Shown: positions 1-8,066, counted from the stretch's first letter. The stretch is DNA of 19,445 nt from Prosthecobacter sp. (GCA_025869455.1 JAOZVT010000104.1:1-19445); one strand, 5' to 3'. Notes: generated by a model from the letters alone, not told the origin. Numbers and translations: made by a program.

Positions 1-351
1 CTGGATAAAGATACCGATGGTGACGGGCATCTCACCTTTGGCAATGAGGTTATCAAAAACCACGGGAGCACGGAACTGTCCATCGGGTTTCACGAAGCCA
101 GCGCCATCACAAAAAACCATGACGGAGGCAGGCTTGTCTTTGTTGTATTGAGCCGGCACATAGATCCACCAGTCGCGCGTGGTGCCTGGGAAAATCTTAG
201 AATCCGTCCAGGCGGGCATCTGCGTGACCTTGCCCTGCGGCACGCCTTCCTGAACTTGCGAATCAGGCCCGAGGACGTATTGATCGTCCTGTGGAGCGGC
301 GAGGAGATTGAGACAAAGGACCAGTGAGAAACAGGCGGCAGTGAACTTCAT
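1..351 (-). CDS. Secreted esterase (enterochelin-esterase/esterase D-like), 5' part only
   Basis: The reading frame starts at the ATG at 351-349 and runs open for 117 codons to the window edge, so only the N-terminus is present. The first ~19 residues (MKFTAACFSLVLCLNLLAA) form a typical signal peptide: a Lys, a hydrophobic core, then small residues at the cleavage site. The mature part contains FPGTTRDWWIYVPAQYN followed by ASVMVFCDGAGF, a pattern seen in alpha/beta-hydrolase esterases of the PF00756 type that are abundant in Verrucomicrobia and Planctomycetes. The catalytic Ser, Asp and His would lie beyond the edge, so activity cannot be judged. In such proteins this domain is sometimes fused to a gluconolactonase-like propeller. 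It lies 80 bp downstream of nuoN on the same strand with no obvious terminator between, but a functional link to complex I is not expected. The leader just before the ATG (GGCTCTCT) has no Shine-Dalgarno sequence. Confidence 0.75.
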   Translation of the reverse strand, partial: MKFTAACFSLVLCLNLLAAPQDDQYVLGPDSQVQEGVPQGKVTQMPAWTDSKIFPGTTRDWWIYVPAQYNKDKPASVMVFCDGAGFVKPDGQFRAPVVFDNLIAKGEMPVTIGIFIQ

Positions 352-431
352 AGAGAGCCAGAACAAACGTGCTGAAAGGCCGCATGTTGCAGCACAAGTC
401 CGCAAGTCCTGCAAAATCCGTGAGGATCAGC

Positions 432-1901
432 TTAATGAGTGGCCACGGCGGCTGCCTTTGGCGTCAGCAATTTCTGCAAAGGCTTTGGATACACGCCGAT
501 CACCACGATGACGATGGCCAAGACAATCGCACCTGCTTTCGTTCCCGTTGACCAAACCATGCTGCCCGATGTTTGAGCATCGCTGGTGTACATGGCCAAG
601 ATGGCGCGGAAGTAGTAGTAGAAACCAGCAGCCGCACCGATGACCGCACAAATCAAAGCGCCCCAGGACGCCTGATCCACAAGACCAATGAAGACGAACA
701 GCTTGCCCATGAAGCCAGCCGTCAGCGGTAGGCCCGCCAAAGAAGCTAGCGCAATGGTCATGACCAGTGCCATGAGTGGGCTGCGCTTAGCAAGACCACG
801 GAAATCACGCAGGTCTTCACCGCCGCCATTGGCACGCAGAAGAGCGAGCACCAAGAAACCGAGAACCGTCATCGGCAGGTAAGTGGCCAGATAGAAGGCG
901 ACCACCCCACCCGCATTGAGATCAAAGCGAGCAGAACCAGCGCCAAGAGCCAGCAGGAGATAACCGGCATGACTGATGCTGGAGTAGGCCATGAGGCGCT
1001 TCACACTGGTCTGGAAAATGGCTGGCAGACTGCCGAGAAGGATCGTCAAGGCACCCCCGAGGATCAACAGTGTTTGAACTTCCATGGCGATGACCGAGCC
1101 CTGCGCCATGAAAGCGGTAACGGTGCGGGTCAAAACGATGAAACCAGCAGCTTTTGATCCCACGGAAAGGAAGACCGTGATCGGGATCGGCGCGCCCTGA
1201 TAAACGTCAGGCACCCACATTTGGAAAGGAGCCGCTGCCACCTTGAAGGCAAGACCAGAAAGGAGGAAGGCAGCCCCCAGGAGAGCGGCTTGTTTGGAAG
1301 TGGTCGGATTGGCCAGCGCTGCTGAGATGCCATCAAAACTCATGGCACCCGTGGCACCATAAACCCAGGCAATGCCATAAACGAGAACGCCTGTACTGAG
1401 AGCCCCAAGGATGAGGTATTTAACCCCTGCTTCGAGGGCCAAATTGCTCTTCCGAGCAAAAGCGACCAAGACATAAAAGGAAACGGTGACCAACTCCAAG
1501 GAGACGAACACGGTGACCAAGTCCTTGGCCGAAGCCATCCACATCATGCCAACGCAGACAAAAATAGGCAGGCAAAAAAGTTCGTTGTAATGACCACCCG
1601 TTGTAAACTTGGTGAGATAAGCTGAGCTTTCCACCATGAGCCAGAGCACCAAGAGTGTGATCACCAAGGCAAAGCCCTTGTAGAATACAGCCAAGGTATC
1701 TAGCTGAAGATACGGCTGCACGAACATCGGCAGATCGGCACCTGACTTCGAAGAGAACAGAAACAAAACAAAGGCCAGGGCCACACCTCCGATGCTAATG
1801 CCCGAGAGTGCGCGGCGGGTGATGGTAGGCATCAGGGCCTCAAGACACAGAAGTGCCAGACCAAAAACAACCAGGAAGATTTCGACGGAGAAAACGGACA
1901 T
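432..1901 (-). CDS. nuoN: NADH-quinone oxidoreductase subunit N
   Basis: The protein has 489 residues, the normal length for NuoN, and about 14 hydrophobic segments. It is an antiporter-like proton-pumping subunit in the membrane arm of complex I. Key pumping residues are visible: Glu136 in VSLELVTVSFYVL (TM5), Lys161 in KYLILGALSTG, and Lys220 in GLAFKVAAAPFQMWVPDVYQGAPIP, the TM7 lysine and proton_antipo_M signature. The C-terminus (KAAAVATH) is short and polar. It is the last gene of the block, starting 21 bp after the nuoM stop. The leader before the ATG is pyrimidine-rich (CTCCTC) rather than a Shine-Dalgarno sequence. No convincing terminator follows. Identification is secure from the motifs and from the position after nuoL-nuoM. 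Confidence 0.96.
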   Translation of the reverse strand: MSVFSVEIFLVVFGLALLCLEALMPTITRRALSGISIGGVALAFVLFLFSSKSGADLPMFVQPYLQLDTLAVFYKGFALVITLLVLWLMVESSAYLTKFTTGGHYNELFCLPIFVCVGMMWMASAKDLVTVFVSLELVTVSFYVLVAFARKSNLALEAGVKYLILGALSTGVLVYGIAWVYGATGAMSFDGISAALANPTTSKQAALLGAAFLLSGLAFKVAAAPFQMWVPDVYQGAPIPITVFLSVGSKAAGFIVLTRTVTAFMAQGSVIAMEVQTLLILGGALTILLGSLPAIFQTSVKRLMAYSSISHAGYLLLALGAGSARFDLNAGGVVAFYLATYLPMTVLGFLVLALLRANGGGEDLRDFRGLAKRSPLMALVMTIALASLAGLPLTAGFMGKLFVFIGLVDQASWGALICAVIGAAAGFYYYFRAILAMYTSDAQTSGSMVWSTGTKAGAIVLAIVIVVIGVYPKPLQKLLTPKAAAVATH

Positions 1902-1922
1902 GGATCAGAGGAGATTCGGCTT

Positions 1923-3419
1923 CTACATCGCAGCCACAGGAACGACAGAAAGAGACTTCAGCAGGCCCAGCAAGAGCCACGGGCAACACCCGACAATAAG
2001 AAGAGCTGCGGCAAGGAGCATCAAGGGGATGCGCTGACTGACCACGGGGTCATTCATAAACAGACCTGCATTCGCGCTGCCCTGAAAGACACTGCGATAG
2101 GCGCGAAGCATGTAAACGGCCGACATCACCACGCCCCAGAGAGCCAGGATGACGGTCCATTGAAGTGGGCCTAGGGTGCTGCTGCCATCACTGCCAAAAG
2201 CGCCCAAGAAAATCATCACTTCACCCGAGAAGTTTGCCAGACCAGGAAGGCCAATGGAGGCAAAGGTGCCAAAAGCAAAAAGGATGGTGAAGATAGGTGC
2301 GTGTGAGGCAAGACCTCCAAGTTTAGATAGCTCCAAGGTACCCAGTTGAGCTCTCATGCGGCCCATCAAGGCAAACAGGAGTGCGATGGAAATACCGTGA
2401 GCGAACATGAGGATAACGGCTCCTTGCAGAGCAATTTCTGTTCCTGAGGCGATGCCCAGGAAGATGTATCCCATGTGCATGACGGAAGAGTTACCGAGCA
2501 CTTTATCCAGTGAACGCTGAGAGATGGTCACGAAGCCCATCACCAAGATGTTCCCCAGCAGCATGTAAAGAAGCGCGTGCTGCACCCACTCCACCTGCAA
2601 GCCCTGAGGCAGCAGTGGCATGGCAATGCGGATGATGCCGTAGAGGCCGAATTTCTTCAAGACGCCCGAATGCAACATGGCGACAGGTGTTGGGGCTGTG
2701 GCGTATGCAGGAGCAGCCCAGCTATGCAGCGGGAAGAGACTCACGAGAGTGCCAAATCCTAGCAGCAAGACAAAGAAGATCAGGCCCTGTTTTTCGACAG
2801 GCAACGGCGTGCTGGCAGCCTGAGCGCGGAGAGCATTCAGATCAAAGGTGAGTTTCTGCCCACCACTGTATTCCAGAACCAGCCAAGCCAAACCAGCGAG
2901 CAAGATCAAGCTGCCTGCACCCAGATAGATGGTAGTTTTCCAGGCCACCGCTTTGCGATGGGAATCTTCCCCGTGGCCATAAAGGCCAATCATGAGGAAG
3001 GTGGGGATCAGAGCCAACTCATGGAAGGCGTAGATGAAAAAGACATCCGTGGAAAGGAAGGCACCCAGAGCACCGCCAGCGATCAACAAAGAAGCGATGT
3101 GATAGATGGCGGGCTTATCCGTCGCGATCTGCCAGACTGCGGACAGAGTCACTAACACCGTGAGCAGTGCAAGGATGAGTGAAACGCCATCTGCCCCTAC
3201 CCCGAAGGTGATGGCCGGATTCTCCAGCACCACACGGGCACTTTCAAAAGCGTAACCAGCCCCACCAGCCGAGGCTGATTTGAACTGAAAAAGCAGCCCA
3301 AGGACGATGGCTAAGTTAATAAGAGCTGCCCCCACCGAAGTGGCGCGAGCAGGCGCCCCGAGCCAGATGGCTAGGGCAGCGAGAATTGGTAGTAGGATGA
3401 CGATTTCGAGAACGCTCAT
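1923..3419 (-). CDS. nuoM: NADH-quinone oxidoreductase subunit M
   Basis: This 498-residue polytopic protein sits in canonical order between nuoL and nuoN and is the middle antiporter-like subunit of the complex I membrane arm. The TM5 glutamate is present (Glu134 in AFHELALIPTFLMIGLYG), as are the TM8 lysines (Lys255/Lys256 in SGVLKKFGLYGIIR) and the GLPGLANFSGEVMIFLGAF segment. The TM7 region is unusual. Where other NuoM proteins have a lysine and then PFHTWLPDAH, this one reads GFGTLVSLFPLHSWAAPAYA (221-240): Leu225 replaces the lysine and AAPAY replaces LPDAH. The frame is intact on both sides, so a frameshift does not explain it. It is the one nuo gene here with a clear Shine-Dalgarno sequence (GGAGGA, 5-nt spacer). 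It starts 12 bp downstream of the nuoL stop. Confidence 0.94.
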   Translation of the reverse strand: MSVLEIVILLPILAALAIWLGAPARATSVGAALINLAIVLGLLFQFKSASAGGAGYAFESARVVLENPAITFGVGADGVSLILALLTVLVTLSAVWQIATDKPAIYHIASLLIAGGALGAFLSTDVFFIYAFHELALIPTFLMIGLYGHGEDSHRKAVAWKTTIYLGAGSLILLAGLAWLVLEYSGGQKLTFDLNALRAQAASTPLPVEKQGLIFFVLLLGFGTLVSLFPLHSWAAPAYATAPTPVAMLHSGVLKKFGLYGIIRIAMPLLPQGLQVEWVQHALLYMLLGNILVMGFVTISQRSLDKVLGNSSVMHMGYIFLGIASGTEIALQGAVILMFAHGISIALLFALMGRMRAQLGTLELSKLGGLASHAPIFTILFAFGTFASIGLPGLANFSGEVMIFLGAFGSDGSSTLGPLQWTVILALWGVVMSAVYMLRAYRSVFQGSANAGLFMNDPVVSQRIPLMLLAAALLIVGCCPWLLLGLLKSLSVVPVAAM

Positions 3420-3424
3420 TCCAT

Positions 3425-3430
3425 TCCTCC
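3425..3430 (-). promoter_or_regulatory. Shine-Dalgarno sequence of nuoM
   Basis: GGAGGA lies 5 nt upstream of the nuoM ATG at 3419 and fixes that start. It is listed because nuoI, nuoJ, nuoL, nuoN and actP in this window lack such a site. Confidence 0.75.
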
Positions 3431-3431
3431 A

Positions 3432-5333
3432 TCAATGGCCCAAAGCGGGCAGGGCAAAAACGACCACATAAATGACAAGCAGGACACCAAGACCAAGCAG
3501 GAAGGTATATCCCTGCAAGTGGCCACCCTGAAGATTCCGCGCGGCAGAACCGACACGCGCAGCTAAATAAGCAGGCAGACGAGCCATGATGCCGTCAACC
3601 ACCAGGCGCTCCAGCCCGGCAATGATCCAAGCCACGGTATCCTGAAAAACTTTCACGAGCACCGCGTAGATTTCGTCGAAGTAGAACTTGTTGGCGAAGA
3701 GCTTGATGTTCAGAGGCTCTTTGTCCTTACCTTTGTAGAGGAAGAACCCAACTGAAACACCGATAACAAGAGCCAGGAAGGAGGCAATCAAGACCGTGGG
3801 ATGTCCTTCAGCATGCTTTGGCTCCATGGCCTGAAACATATTGGTAGCCCAATGCCACGGCGAAATCAGAGTTAACACAGCCAAGACTAGCAATGGCAAC
3901 ACCATGATGATCGGAGCCTCTGAGGCATGATGGGCTGAGTCTGTGCGAGGTTTGCCAAAAAAGGTAATGACGAACATGCGAGTCATGTAAAAGGCCGTCA
4001 GCATGGCAGTCACCACGCCGATCCAAAAGAAAGGACGACCTTCTTCCACCTCAAAGGCTGCACCCAAGATGGCCTCTTTGCTCCAGAAACCACTGGTGAT
4101 GTAGGGCACCCCGATCAAGGAGGCGGTGCCAATGGCAAAGGTCACAAAAGTCACGGGCATGTGCTTCATCAGACCGCCCATTTTCCACATGTCCTGTTCA
4201 TGATGGCAGGAATAGATGATGGCACCTGAACCCAAGAACAGCATGGCCTTGAAGAAAGCATGTGTGTAAAGGTGGAACATGGCCGGATGACCAGGACCTG
4301 CCTCATGCAGATGACCACCGACTTGCAGGGCCAAGAGACCAACGGCCATGACCATGTACCCCAATTGCGATAAGGTGGAGTAGGCTAAGACACGTTTGAT
4401 ATCGCTCTGTTGCGTGGCCATGAGCGCTGCCATGAAAGCCGTGATCGCACCAATGCAGCAGAGTGTGTAAGCAGCGTCATGAGATGCCTCAAAGACAAAC
4501 GAGCAACGCACCAGCATGAAGACCCCGGCGGCGACCATCGTGGCGGCGTGGATGAGGGCAGAAACGGGTGTCGGGCCTTCCATGGCGTCTGGCAACCAGA
4601 CGTGCAGAGGAAACTGAGCCGATTTACCCACAGCCCCCATGAAGAGGCAAAGAGCAGCCGCCGTCATGAACGCTGTCTGTGTGGCTGCAACATCATGCAA
4701 CGGACCCGCTGCAAATGAACTTTTCAGGCCGAGGAAGCTTACGTCGCCATGATTGGCAGCGAAAAGCATCAAGATGCCGATCATGAAACCGAAGTCACCG
4801 ATGCGGTTGGTCAAGAAAGCTTTTTTAGAGGCTTCGGCAGCCGAGGCTTTTTGGAACCAGTGACCGATCAAGAGATAAGAACTGAGACCAACGAGTTCCC
4901 AGAAGATGAACATCATCACCAAGTTCCCAGCCAGGACGATGCCTGTCATGGAAAACATGAACAGCGAAAGAGCACCAAAGAAGCGCACCTTGCCGGCATC
5001 TTCCTTCATGTAACCGAGGGAGAAAATGTGGACCAGTAGGCCTATCGAAGTGACGATCAGCATCATGCCGCGGCTTTGCTGATCAAGCAGAGCATCAATG
5101 ACGATATTGATCTTCCCGACGCTGATGAAGGGTAACAGAACGGGTGCAATTTCAGAATTCTCCGAATGCAGCAACATCATGCTGATGATGAAGCAAATAG
5201 CGGCTGAGGCGACAGATAGGATGACGCTGGCACCTTTCAATAGCTTGTGACCAAGCAGAATGGTGAGTGCCGTAAAAAGCGGCAGCAGCAGCAGCAGTGT
5301 CGGGAGTGTGGGGGCGGCTTCCTGGGCGGGCAT
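3432..5333 (-). CDS. nuoL: NADH-quinone oxidoreductase subunit L
   Basis: The product has 633 residues, close to the usual length of about 610-650. It is the distal antiporter-like subunit of the complex I membrane arm and carries the long lateral helix. All key residues can be placed: Glu146 in FWELVGLSSYLLIGHW (TM5), Lys237 in GKSAQFPLHVWLPDAMEGP (TM7), Lys362 in HAFFKAMLFLGSG (TM8) and Lys419 in GFWSKEAIL (TM12). These match E. coli Glu144, Lys229, Lys342 and Lys399 by motif. The C-terminal part (from about residue 545, FANKFYFDEIYAVLV) matches the traverse-helix and terminal TM region, so this is a true NuoL rather than an MrpA fragment. It starts 21 bp after the nuoK stop and has no Shine-Dalgarno sequence; the leader reads GAATCTCCCGCTC. 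A run of CTG codons encodes the leucines of the first helix. Confidence 0.97.
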   Translation of the reverse strand: MPAQEAAPTLPTLLLLLPLFTALTILLGHKLLKGASVILSVASAAICFIISMMLLHSENSEIAPVLLPFISVGKINIVIDALLDQQSRGMMLIVTSIGLLVHIFSLGYMKEDAGKVRFFGALSLFMFSMTGIVLAGNLVMMFIFWELVGLSSYLLIGHWFQKASAAEASKKAFLTNRIGDFGFMIGILMLFAANHGDVSFLGLKSSFAAGPLHDVAATQTAFMTAAALCLFMGAVGKSAQFPLHVWLPDAMEGPTPVSALIHAATMVAAGVFMLVRCSFVFEASHDAAYTLCCIGAITAFMAALMATQQSDIKRVLAYSTLSQLGYMVMAVGLLALQVGGHLHEAGPGHPAMFHLYTHAFFKAMLFLGSGAIIYSCHHEQDMWKMGGLMKHMPVTFVTFAIGTASLIGVPYITSGFWSKEAILGAAFEVEEGRPFFWIGVVTAMLTAFYMTRMFVITFFGKPRTDSAHHASEAPIIMVLPLLVLAVLTLISPWHWATNMFQAMEPKHAEGHPTVLIASFLALVIGVSVGFFLYKGKDKEPLNIKLFANKFYFDEIYAVLVKVFQDTVAWIIAGLERLVVDGIMARLPAYLAARVGSAARNLQGGHLQGYTFLLGLGVLLVIYVVVFALPALGH

Positions 5334-5354
5334 GAGCGGGAGATTCGGTGGCGC

Positions 5355-5672
5355 TTAGCCTTGCAGCTTGGTTACGGATTCAGTTTCCACGCTCTGCTTG
5401 GCACGGTAGAGCGCAACAATGATGGCAAGACCCACGGCCACTTCGGCAGCGGCCACGGTAATGGTGAAGAACACCAAGGACTGAGCCGCGTAGTCCGGCA
5501 AGCCGTCAACCACGCGAAAACGCGAGAAGGCCACCAGCGTGAGGTTGGCTGCGCTCAGCATCATCTCCAAACACATGTAGATGATGAGGATATTGCGACG
5601 AGCAATGACTCCGGCTAGGCCGAGAGCAAACAGCATGCCGCTGACGATAAGGTAGTGATTCAGGGTGATCAT
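5355..5672 (-). CDS. nuoK: NADH-quinone oxidoreductase subunit K
   Basis: This 105-residue, three-helix membrane protein has the usual NuoK length. The two buried glutamates essential for proton transfer are present: Glu36 in YMCLEMMLSAANL (TM2) and Glu77 in AAAEVAVGLAIIVALYR (TM3), corresponding to E. coli Glu36 and Glu72. Its ATG overlaps the nuoJ stop by one base (TGATG at 5674-5670), the classic arrangement for translational coupling of these two small subunits. Identification is secure. Confidence 0.97.
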   Translation of the reverse strand: MITLNHYLIVSGMLFALGLAGVIARRNILIIYMCLEMMLSAANLTLVAFSRFRVVDGLPDYAAQSLVFFTITVAAAEVAVGLAIIVALYRAKQSVETESVTKLQG

Positions 5673-6247
5673 CAGGCGTCCTTGACTCCTTTCTCACGCT
5701 TGCTCAGCACCACGACACCGACTGTGCCCACAAGGAGCAACAAGCCGACGACTTGGAGATGAAAGCCGTATTTTTGAAAAAGCGTCAAGCCCATGAGCTT
5801 GGCATCGGGCAACACACCCGCTTTGAGATCGTTGGCGATGGTGGGCAGTTTAGCCGATTCTCCAGCCTGAGTCAGAGCCAAAGGAGCGTCCTTGATCTGG
5901 ACATTGCCCATATTAAAACTGCTGCAAATGGTCGTGATCTGAAGAGCCATGACCACTGCTAAGACAATGCCACCGATGGCCGCTGGGATATTGGGTTTCT
6001 TTCCTTCCTCAGCCTTGATGTCCAACAACATGATGATGAACAGGAACAAGACCATGACTGCTCCGGCGTAAACCAGGATCTGAATGGTGCCGATAAAGTA
6101 GGCATCCAAGCCCAGGAAAAGAGCGGCCAAGCCAACAAAACTAGCGGCCAAGGAAAGGGCGCTCGTGACTGGGTTGTGGGAGGTTACAACCAATAGGCCA
6201 AAGCCCAAGGTGATCGCAGCAAAGAGATAAAAGAGGATGGATGGCAT
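5672..6247 (-). CDS. nuoJ: NADH-quinone oxidoreductase subunit J
   Basis: The product has 191 residues and five predicted membrane helices: starting SILFYLFAAITLGFGLLVV, then helices around LSLAASFVGLAALFLGL, TIQILVYAGAVMVLFLFIIML and GGIVLAVVMALQ, and a last one near HLQVVGLLLLVGTVGVVVL. The IQILVYAGAVMVLFLF segment is the NuoJ (oxidored_q3) signature containing the pi-bulge helix. A hydrophilic loop of about 50 residues (around 110-155) separates helices 4 and 5. The gene starts 3 bp after the nuoI stop and overlaps nuoK by one base. There is no Shine-Dalgarno sequence before the ATG, so re-initiation from nuoI is likely (inference). Confidence 0.96.
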   Translation of the reverse strand: MPSILFYLFAAITLGFGLLVVTSHNPVTSALSLAASFVGLAALFLGLDAYFIGTIQILVYAGAVMVLFLFIIMLLDIKAEEGKKPNIPAAIGGIVLAVVMALQITTICSSFNMGNVQIKDAPLALTQAGESAKLPTIANDLKAGVLPDAKLMGLTLFQKYGFHLQVVGLLLLVGTVGVVVLSKREKGVKDA

Positions 6248-6250
6248 GGA

Positions 6251-6796
6251 CTACTTCAATTCATTCCATTTGTTCACGAGACCCACGCGCTTACCACCGA
6301 TCTCATAGAGCTTTTTCTTGTCATGAACCATCTCAGCACGGGACTCACCCGTGATGGCGTAGTCCTTACGGAGGTAGATGGCCTGCTCCGGACAGACTTC
6401 TTCACACATGCCGCAGTAGATGCAACGGATCATGTCGATTTCGAACTCTTTCGGGCGCTTTTCCACCTTGGCCCATGGATCATCGCTCGGGATTTCTCCA
6501 GGCGTGATGGTGATGGCTTTCGGTGGGCAGATGAACTCGCAAAGCTGGCAACTGACGCAGCGTTCACGGTCTTGTTCATCGGTCACCAAGGCAGGTGCAC
6601 CACGGTAATAGGAAGGAAGATTGGCATCCCATTTCTGCTCTGGGTATTCCATCGTGACCTTCTCCTTGCCGCCTGTGATTTCGCGGAAGGTTTTGAAAGC
6701 GTGACCGAGGGTGATGCGCAAGCCTTTGAAGAGCGTGGAGATGAACCACTTCTCATGCCAGGCTAGCTTGGGGCGTTGTACGATAATTGTTGCCAT
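6251..6796 (-). CDS. nuoI: NADH-quinone oxidoreductase subunit I (two 4Fe-4S clusters)
   Basis: This 181-residue ferredoxin-like subunit carries electrons through clusters N6a and N6b at the junction of the peripheral and membrane arms. Two CxxCxxCxxxCP motifs are complete: Cys80, 83, 86 and 90 in CVSCQLCEFICP, and Cys125, 128, 131 and 135 in CIYCGMCEEVCP. The N-terminal region (LFKGLRITLGHAFKTF) matches the amphipathic part that lies on the membrane. It is the only peripheral-arm gene in this block, 12 bp after the nuoH stop. The leader is pyrimidine-rich (CCTCCCACTCCG) and lacks a Shine-Dalgarno sequence. An internal Met49 (MEYPEQKW) is a possible alternative start, but the upstream residues look like real NuoI. 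Confidence 0.96.
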   Translation of the reverse strand: MATIIVQRPKLAWHEKWFISTLFKGLRITLGHAFKTFREITGGKEKVTMEYPEQKWDANLPSYYRGAPALVTDEQDRERCVSCQLCEFICPPKAITITPGEIPSDDPWAKVEKRPKEFEIDMIRCIYCGMCEEVCPEQAIYLRKDYAITGESRAEMVHDKKKLYEIGGKRVGLVNKWNELK

Positions 6797-6808
6797 CGGA
6801 GTGGGAGG

Positions 6809-8020
6809 TTACTTCAACGGGAACCAAATCATGAGGGCGGCAGTCAGGATGACGTTGGCCAGTGCAAGCTCGAACATGAACAGCCAGCCGAGCTTCATGA
6901 GTTGGTCAAAGCGGAAACGCGGCAACGACCAACGGATGAGGATGAAGAAGAGGATGAAGACGATGACCTTAGCAAAGAAGGTGCCGATGTGCAGGAGACC
7001 CAGCCAGATAGGCGTATCTCCAGCGACGTAGTCGAGACCGATCAGCGGGGCGAATGGAATGCTCCAACCGCCCAGGAACATGGTAACGGCGATGCCGGAT
7101 CCAATGATCATCGCGGCATATTCACCCATGAAGAAGAGAGCGAATTTCATGGAGCTGTATTCGGTGTGGTAACCAGCTACAAGTTCCGTTTCGCACTCAG
7201 CAAGGTCAAAGGGGAGACGATTGGTCTCTGCAAACATGGCAACCGTGAAGATGCAGAAGGAAATCAACATGGGCACCCAAAGGACCCAGCGGCCCACGCT
7301 CAAACCTTCGCCCCACAGAGGCAACAAGAGCCAACCATTGGCGTCCTGGAAAGCGGACATCTTGGAGAGATTCAGCTCACCAAAAACCATGAGCACCAGA
7401 ATAATGGACAGGCCCAGGGACAGCTCATAGGAAATCATCTGTGCCGAAGCACGCACACCACCGAGGAAGGGATATTTGGAATTCGAGGACCAGCCAGCTA
7501 AAACAATGCCGTAAACGCCCAAAGAAGCGATAGAGAAAGTGAACAGAGGGCCGACGTTCAGATCAGCGATGACTGATTTCACGGGGGCCGTAAAACCTTC
7601 TCCACCCAGCCAAACGATGAGCGGATTCAAGAAACTGAGGTCCAATTCACTGCCAAATGGCAGGACGGCGCAGGTCATGAGCGCAGGCACCATGGTCAGC
7701 GCCGGGGCCAGCCAGTAGTAGAAAGTGTTCACCGACTTCGGGGTGAAATCTTCCTTCAAAAGGAATTTCAGACCATCCGCCAAGGGCTGGATAAGACCGC
7801 CAATACCGAAGATCTGGATGTCCTTTTTGAAACCAAACAAGGTCAACGGAATGCCTGTACGGTTGGGTCCGACACGATCCTGAATGATGGCCGAGAACCG
7901 ACGTTCCGCATACACGGAGTAAGCGACCATCGGGAGGATAACCAAAAAGGTAAGGAATATGATCTTCACCACGGATGTGATGAGGAGAGTCAAATCGAAG
8001 CTGGCGAGTAGGATTGCCAT
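6809..8020 (-). CDS. nuoH: NADH-quinone oxidoreductase subunit H
   Basis: This is the membrane subunit that forms the quinone-binding chamber with NuoB/NuoD and links quinone reduction to proton pumping. It carries the NuoH signatures AERRFSAIIQDRVGPNR (38-54) and AETNRLPFDLAECETELVAG (264-283), the latter being the acidic loop essential for quinone reduction. At 403 residues it is longer than the usual 325-350. Extra sequence sits between TM2 and TM3 (around 124-150) and between later helices (around 221-246). It is the first nuo gene of the block. The ATG at 8020 gives the expected N-terminal helix; the leader has no clear Shine-Dalgarno sequence. A candidate promoter and a CRP-type palindrome lie just upstream. 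Confidence 0.96.
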   Translation of the reverse strand: MAILLASFDLTLLITSVVKIIFLTFLVILPMVAYSVYAERRFSAIIQDRVGPNRTGIPLTLFGFKKDIQIFGIGGLIQPLADGLKFLLKEDFTPKSVNTFYYWLAPALTMVPALMTCAVLPFGSELDLSFLNPLIVWLGGEGFTAPVKSVIADLNVGPLFTFSIASLGVYGIVLAGWSSNSKYPFLGGVRASAQMISYELSLGLSIILVLMVFGELNLSKMSAFQDANGWLLLPLWGEGLSVGRWVLWVPMLISFCIFTVAMFAETNRLPFDLAECETELVAGYHTEYSSMKFALFFMGEYAAMIIGSGIAVTMFLGGWSIPFAPLIGLDYVAGDTPIWLGLLHIGTFFAKVIVFILFFILIRWSLPRFRFDQLMKLGWLFMFELALANVILTAALMIWFPLK

Positions 8021-8031
8021 GGGGCACCGCC

Positions 8032-8059
8032 ATTATCAGGAAGGCTTTACGACGGGCAA
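8032..8059 (-). promoter_or_regulatory. Candidate promoter of the nuoH-N block
   Basis: On the minus strand TTGCCC (8059-8054) and GATAAT (8037-8032) are separated by 16 nt and match the sigma-70 hexamers at 4/6 and 5/6 positions. Transcription would begin near 8025, only about 5 nt before the nuoH ATG, which fits the absence of a Shine-Dalgarno sequence but makes the call tentative. The hexamers were placed by eye. Confidence 0.4.
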
Positions 8060-8066
8060 CCCGAAT

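Noticed and set aside
352..431. A terminator after nuoN, and a tandem CAAGTCC repeat at 395-409.
   Set aside because: Only a 6-bp GTGCTG/CAGCAC inverted repeat with a long loop and no T run is present; the 7-bp direct repeat is too short to interpret.
5281..5297. A (CAG)n-like trinucleotide repeat.
   Set aside because: On the coding strand these are consecutive CTG leucine codons in the first transmembrane helix of NuoL.
432..5672. The possibility that the antiporter-like genes form an Mrp cation/proton antiporter.
   Set aside because: NuoH, NuoI, NuoJ and NuoK are in the same block in canonical complex I order, and NuoL carries the complex I C-terminal extension.
6776..7501. A 241-codon open frame on the plus strand opposite nuoH.
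   Set aside because: It is antisense to a firmly identified nuoH, has a low-complexity composition rich in Gln, Glu, Asp and His typical of an antisense shadow of a hydrophobic protein, and shows no known motif.
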